From Campylobacterales bacterium (GTDB lineage Bacteria > Campylobacterota > Campylobacteria > Campylobacterales > Sulfurovaceae): DNA of 64,000 bases. The DNA lies in the NCBI GenBank assembly GCA_014763895.1, contig JACXUM010000009.1:1-64000 (forward strand), in the 5' to 3' direction. This document shows, one piece after another, positions 62,128 through 64,000 of the stretch. Below the pieces are notes generated by a model. The model did no database searches, had not been told where the DNA came from, and was given only the letters and a program-made list of their open reading frames with translations. The first letter of the stretch is position 1; each line of letters begins with the position of its first letter. A program made the translations under genes and the position numbers.

Positions 62128-63366
62128 ATGTATTATATTGGAATAGATATTGCTAAGCGAACCCATGTGGCTGTTGTCATGAATGAAGACAACTCTTTGA
62201 AGATTAAACCTTTTTCTTTTAACAATGATGAGTCAGGCTTTAAAAAGCTTTTAATCCATCTTCAGACACTCTGCTGTGACCCCTCTGATATTGTGATCGG
62301 TATGGAAGCCACAGGGCTTCTTTTCGAGAATCTCTATCGTCATTTACAGAGTTTGGAATACAATGTGGTATTATTGAACCCATATCAAACAGCAAAGTTT
62401 AGAGAGATGGATACGATGAAGCGTGTAAAGAACGACAACATTGACTCTGTTATGATTGCAGCACTTTTAAAGAGTGGTCGTTTCTCTGAGGGGTATGTAT
62501 CACAAGAACAGCTACAATCACTCAGAGAACTTTATCGTCACAGAGCTTCTATTGAAGATCAGATAAAATCTCTCAAGAGACAAACCTCCGCTATGCTTAC
62601 TGTTGTCTTCCCGGAGCTTGAAACAGTTATCAGGGACCCGTTTAATATTACAGGATTAGCATTACTTGATAAGTATCCAACAGCTAAACACTATACGAAT
62701 GCATCTGTAGATAGAATCCTTAAAACCTTTAGAGGTATCAAGGGAAACAATTTCAATAGAGATAAAGCACAAGCCTTACTGGATGCATCAAGAAGAACTA
62801 TCTACTCCGGTGTTGCCAAGGATGCCCGTGCTTTTAACATTCGTACAAATATTGAACAGATTCGTCTTCTTCAGAAACAACTGGAACAAACCCTTGAAAT
62901 GATGCAAGACCTTTTTACTTCCAAAGAACTCAAACAGGAAGATCAGGAGGTCATGGAAGGGCTTATTGATAACCTTCGCACCATCCCTGGTGTAGCGGAT
63001 AAAACAATCTTGGCTCTTCTTGCAGAGTGTGGTAATCTTGACAGATTTTATGCACCCAAAGCACTTATTGGCTTTCTTGGACTTTATCCTACTCTTTCAC
63101 AATCGGGTGACTCTACACGTAATGGACGTTTAGCCAAACGTGGTGCATCACTTGCCAAAAAGGCTATCTATTTAGCTTCTATTGCAGCTATTAGACATAA
63201 TGATGAAATGAGAACCATCTATATGAATTATCGTTCCAAAGGCAGAGCTAAAAAAGAAGCTATTATTATAGTGGCCAGAAAGTTACTCACTATTATCTAT
63301 ACAATCTATATTCGCAACATACCGTATGACCCACAAAGAGTCTTTGTGGCTAAACCCAATCAATAA
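62128..63366 (+). CDS. IS110-family transposase (DEDD recombinase)
   Basis: A full-length 412-residue transposase. The N-terminal RuvC-like DEDD domain shows GIDIAKRTHVAVV (first Asp), GMEATGLLFENLY (Glu) and VKNDNIDSVMIAALL (two Asp). A coiled coil lies near 240-275. The C-terminal Tnp domain has LRTIPGVADKTILALLAECG and FLGLYPTLSQSGDSTRNG, quoted in parts as IPGVADKT and GDSTRNGRLAKRG, the latter holding the catalytic serine. AAAGGA 7 bases upstream gives normal translation. No frameshift is seen, so the element could be active. Confidence 0.93.
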   Translation: MYYIGIDIAKRTHVAVVMNEDNSLKIKPFSFNNDESGFKKLLIHLQTLCCDPSDIVIGMEATGLLFENLYRHLQSLEYNVVLLNPYQTAKFREMDTMKRVKNDNIDSVMIAALLKSGRFSEGYVSQEQLQSLRELYRHRASIEDQIKSLKRQTSAMLTVVFPELETVIRDPFNITGLALLDKYPTAKHYTNASVDRILKTFRGIKGNNFNRDKAQALLDASRRTIYSGVAKDARAFNIRTNIEQIRLLQKQLEQTLEMMQDLFTSKELKQEDQEVMEGLIDNLRTIPGVADKTILALLAECGNLDRFYAPKALIGFLGLYPTLSQSGDSTRNGRLAKRGASLAKKAIYLASIAAIRHNDEMRTIYMNYRSKGRAKKEAIIIVARKLLTIIYTIYIRNIPYDPQRVFVAKPNQ

Positions 63367-63385
63367 TTCCTTTGAATTTTTAATG

Positions 63386-63511
63386 TCATTGACAATGAAT
63401 TGTTAAAGAACTAACAACAATCTCTCATATTGGCACACAAACAAGCCAATACTTCTATTATTGTTTTAGATGATATATTTCATCTTCAAAGTACTCTCAA
63501 ATTGAGTACTT
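63386..63511 (+). ncRNA. Candidate IS-encoded guide (bridge) RNA region
   Basis: Directly after the transposase lie four hairpins in 126 bases: TCATTG-A-CAATGA (63386-63398), TTGTTA…TAACAA (63400-63417), TATTGGC…GCCAATA (63428-63451) and AAGTACTC-TCAAATT-GAGTACTT (63489-63511). There is no credible gene. IS1111-branch elements are known to carry their target- and donor-pairing RNA in the right end, and this region is in the right place with suitable structure. The pairing loops cannot be identified without the insertion target. Confidence 0.35.
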
Positions 63512-63611
63512 CAAAAAGGAAACAGGATAATTCTGTCTTTTTCACTTTTCATTGCCGGATTCAGTTATCTTTTATAAAACGGCTTGTTAAATTTAGGTTG
63601 ACTATCTGTGC

Positions 63612-63617
63612 TATAAT
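63612..63617 (+). promoter_or_regulatory. -10 box (TATAAT) of the thioredoxin remnant / response regulator
   Basis: GTGCTATAATAGC lies 31 bases before the ATG at 63648. It is just downstream of the proposed right end of the IS element, so the promoter survived insertion or was partly formed by it. Confidence 0.55.
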
Positions 63618-63647
63618 AGCAAAGAAAGCTAAAGAGGAGGTTTCCCG

Positions 63648-63881
63648 ATGAACGTTAATGTGGTCTGTCCGCACTGCCATATTGAAGAGGCGGCGCTCAG
63701 CATGTCCTTAAAGGCACAGTTTTTAAAGGTCAATACTGATGAAGAGCCGCAACTTGGCGGACGTTTCGGGATTCAGAGTATCCCGACATTGATCATCTTT
63801 AAAAACGGCAAAGAGATCGATAGATTAAGCGGTGCATTAAGTGCAGGAAGATTGCAAAACTGGGTAAGCCAGTATCTTTAA
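63648..63881 (+). pseudogene. Thioredoxin (TrxC type) remnant lacking the active site
   Basis: The 77-residue frame starts like thioredoxin 2 (MNVNVVCPHCH, first half of its zinc finger). It jumps straight to the middle of the thioredoxin fold (EEAALSMSLKAQFLKVNTDE, where relatives read EEAA…ARFLKVNT) and continues normally with FGIQSIPTLIIFKNGKE (cis-Pro) and SGALSAGRLQNWVSQYL. About 70 residues are missing, including the second zinc-finger pair and the CGPC redox site. The frame is intact, with GAGGAGG upstream of ATG, so a redox-dead protein could still be made. A response regulator gene follows 11 bases later. Confidence 0.65.
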
Positions 63882-63892
63882 AAGCAGGCCGA

Positions 63893-64000
63893 ATGGGAAA
63901 AATTTTATTACTGGAAGATGATCAAAATCTCAATGAGACCATTACAGAGTTTTTGGAAGATTTGGGACATGAGGTAGTGAGTGTAACGGATGGTTTTGAA
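63893..64000 (+). CDS. Response regulator receiver domain, cut by the window edge
   Basis: The first 36 codons read as a CheY-like receiver: ILLLEDDQNLNETITEFLE has the acidic pair (E8-D9-D10) that binds Mg2+. The phosphorylated Asp lies beyond the window. Most such genes encode two-component regulators with an output domain followed by a histidine kinase gene. ATG 63893 lies 11 bases after the thioredoxin remnant, probably in one transcript. Confidence 0.8.
   Translation, partial: MGKILLLEDDQNLNETITEFLEDLGHEVVSVTDGFE

Larger units (their letters stand above)
62015..63598 (+). mobile_element. IS110/IS1111-type insertion sequence
   Basis: The transposase at 62128-63366 defines the element. 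Its ends are uncertain because this family lacks regular terminal repeats. A 9-base match AATTTAGGT occurs at 62006-62014 and 63590-63598; if this marks the junctions, the element is about 1.58 kb with 113 bases of left and 232 bases of right non-coding sequence. The long right end is typical of the IS1111 branch. Just outside the right match lies a promoter for the thioredoxin remnant. Confidence 0.55.

Noticed and set aside
63430-63651. 73-codon frame after the transposase
   Set aside because: It crosses two perfect hairpins and the promoter of the next gene, starts at TTG without a ribosome binding site and resembles nothing; the region is better explained as the structured right end of the IS.
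1-64000. CRISPR arrays, rRNA and tRNA genes, prophage
   Set aside because: I saw no regularly spaced direct repeats, no rRNA core sequences, no cloverleaf with TTCGA in the gaps between genes, and no phage structural or integrase genes.

Overview
The window looks like chromosomal DNA of a Campylobacterota bacterium, probably a Sulfurovum/Sulfurimonas-like sulfur or hydrogen chemolithotroph. The signs are the fused ResB-CcsA cytochrome c assembly protein, a two-subunit pyruvate/oxaloacetate carboxylase-type set (oadG-oadA-oadB) beside ATP-type pckA, promoters that mostly show only an extended TATAAT box, tightly packed genes with 4-base ATGA overlaps, and protein lengths typical of that phylum. 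The genus is inferred; no rRNA or tRNA gene is present to confirm it.

Layout. 1-600: start of a leftward gene and a decayed FN3-like gene. 785-2128: a divergent MgtE. 2190-8260 (minus): one long unit, recO, two VWA proteins (the second fused to TPRs), a BatD-like protein, a MoxR ATPase and a DUF58 protein. 8464-17351: gltB, gltD, a phosphatase, accD, a ThiE-like protein, a nitroreductase and an HMA protein. 17411-22949: small metabolic, redox and transport genes, including a broken tyrosine phosphatase. 23005-30267: rlmH, a DksA-like protein, dus, a broken SdiA-regulated lipoprotein gene, a TauE-like exporter and uvrA. 30290-41659: a small membrane protein with a riboswitch-like leader, polA, ccsBA, mscL, surE and a ThiF-like gene, greA, argC and an LpxH-like hydrolase. 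41694-48849: stress protein, metF, serB, an MsbA-like ABC exporter, uppP and a DEAD-box helicase. 48923-53949: oadG-oadA-oadB-pckA. 54041-58434: DUF2892 protein, canonical mgtE, a Ca2+/H+ exchanger-like protein and a second helicase. 58482-61956: truD, a TauE/DsbD-like copper-type membrane protein, a TerB-like protein, acylphosphatase, a Cys-rich protein and msrA. 62015-63600: an IS110/IS1111-type element. 63648-64000: a thioredoxin remnant and the start of a response regulator.

How the genes work together. Central nitrogen assimilation (gltBD), fatty acid initiation (accD), gluconeogenesis/anaplerosis (oadGAB, pckA), one-carbon and amino acid synthesis (metF, serB, argC), envelope assembly (uppP, LpxH-like, MsbA-like), cytochrome c maturation (ccsBA) and divalent cation transport (two MgtE, one CaCA exchanger) make this mainly core genome. 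The unusual points are a recO gene that seems to start at ATT, a hairpin-rich non-coding tail on the IS element that may encode its guide RNA, a c-di-GMP-I-like leader on a small membrane protein gene, a long palindrome at the breakpoint of a phosphatase gene, and several decayed genes.
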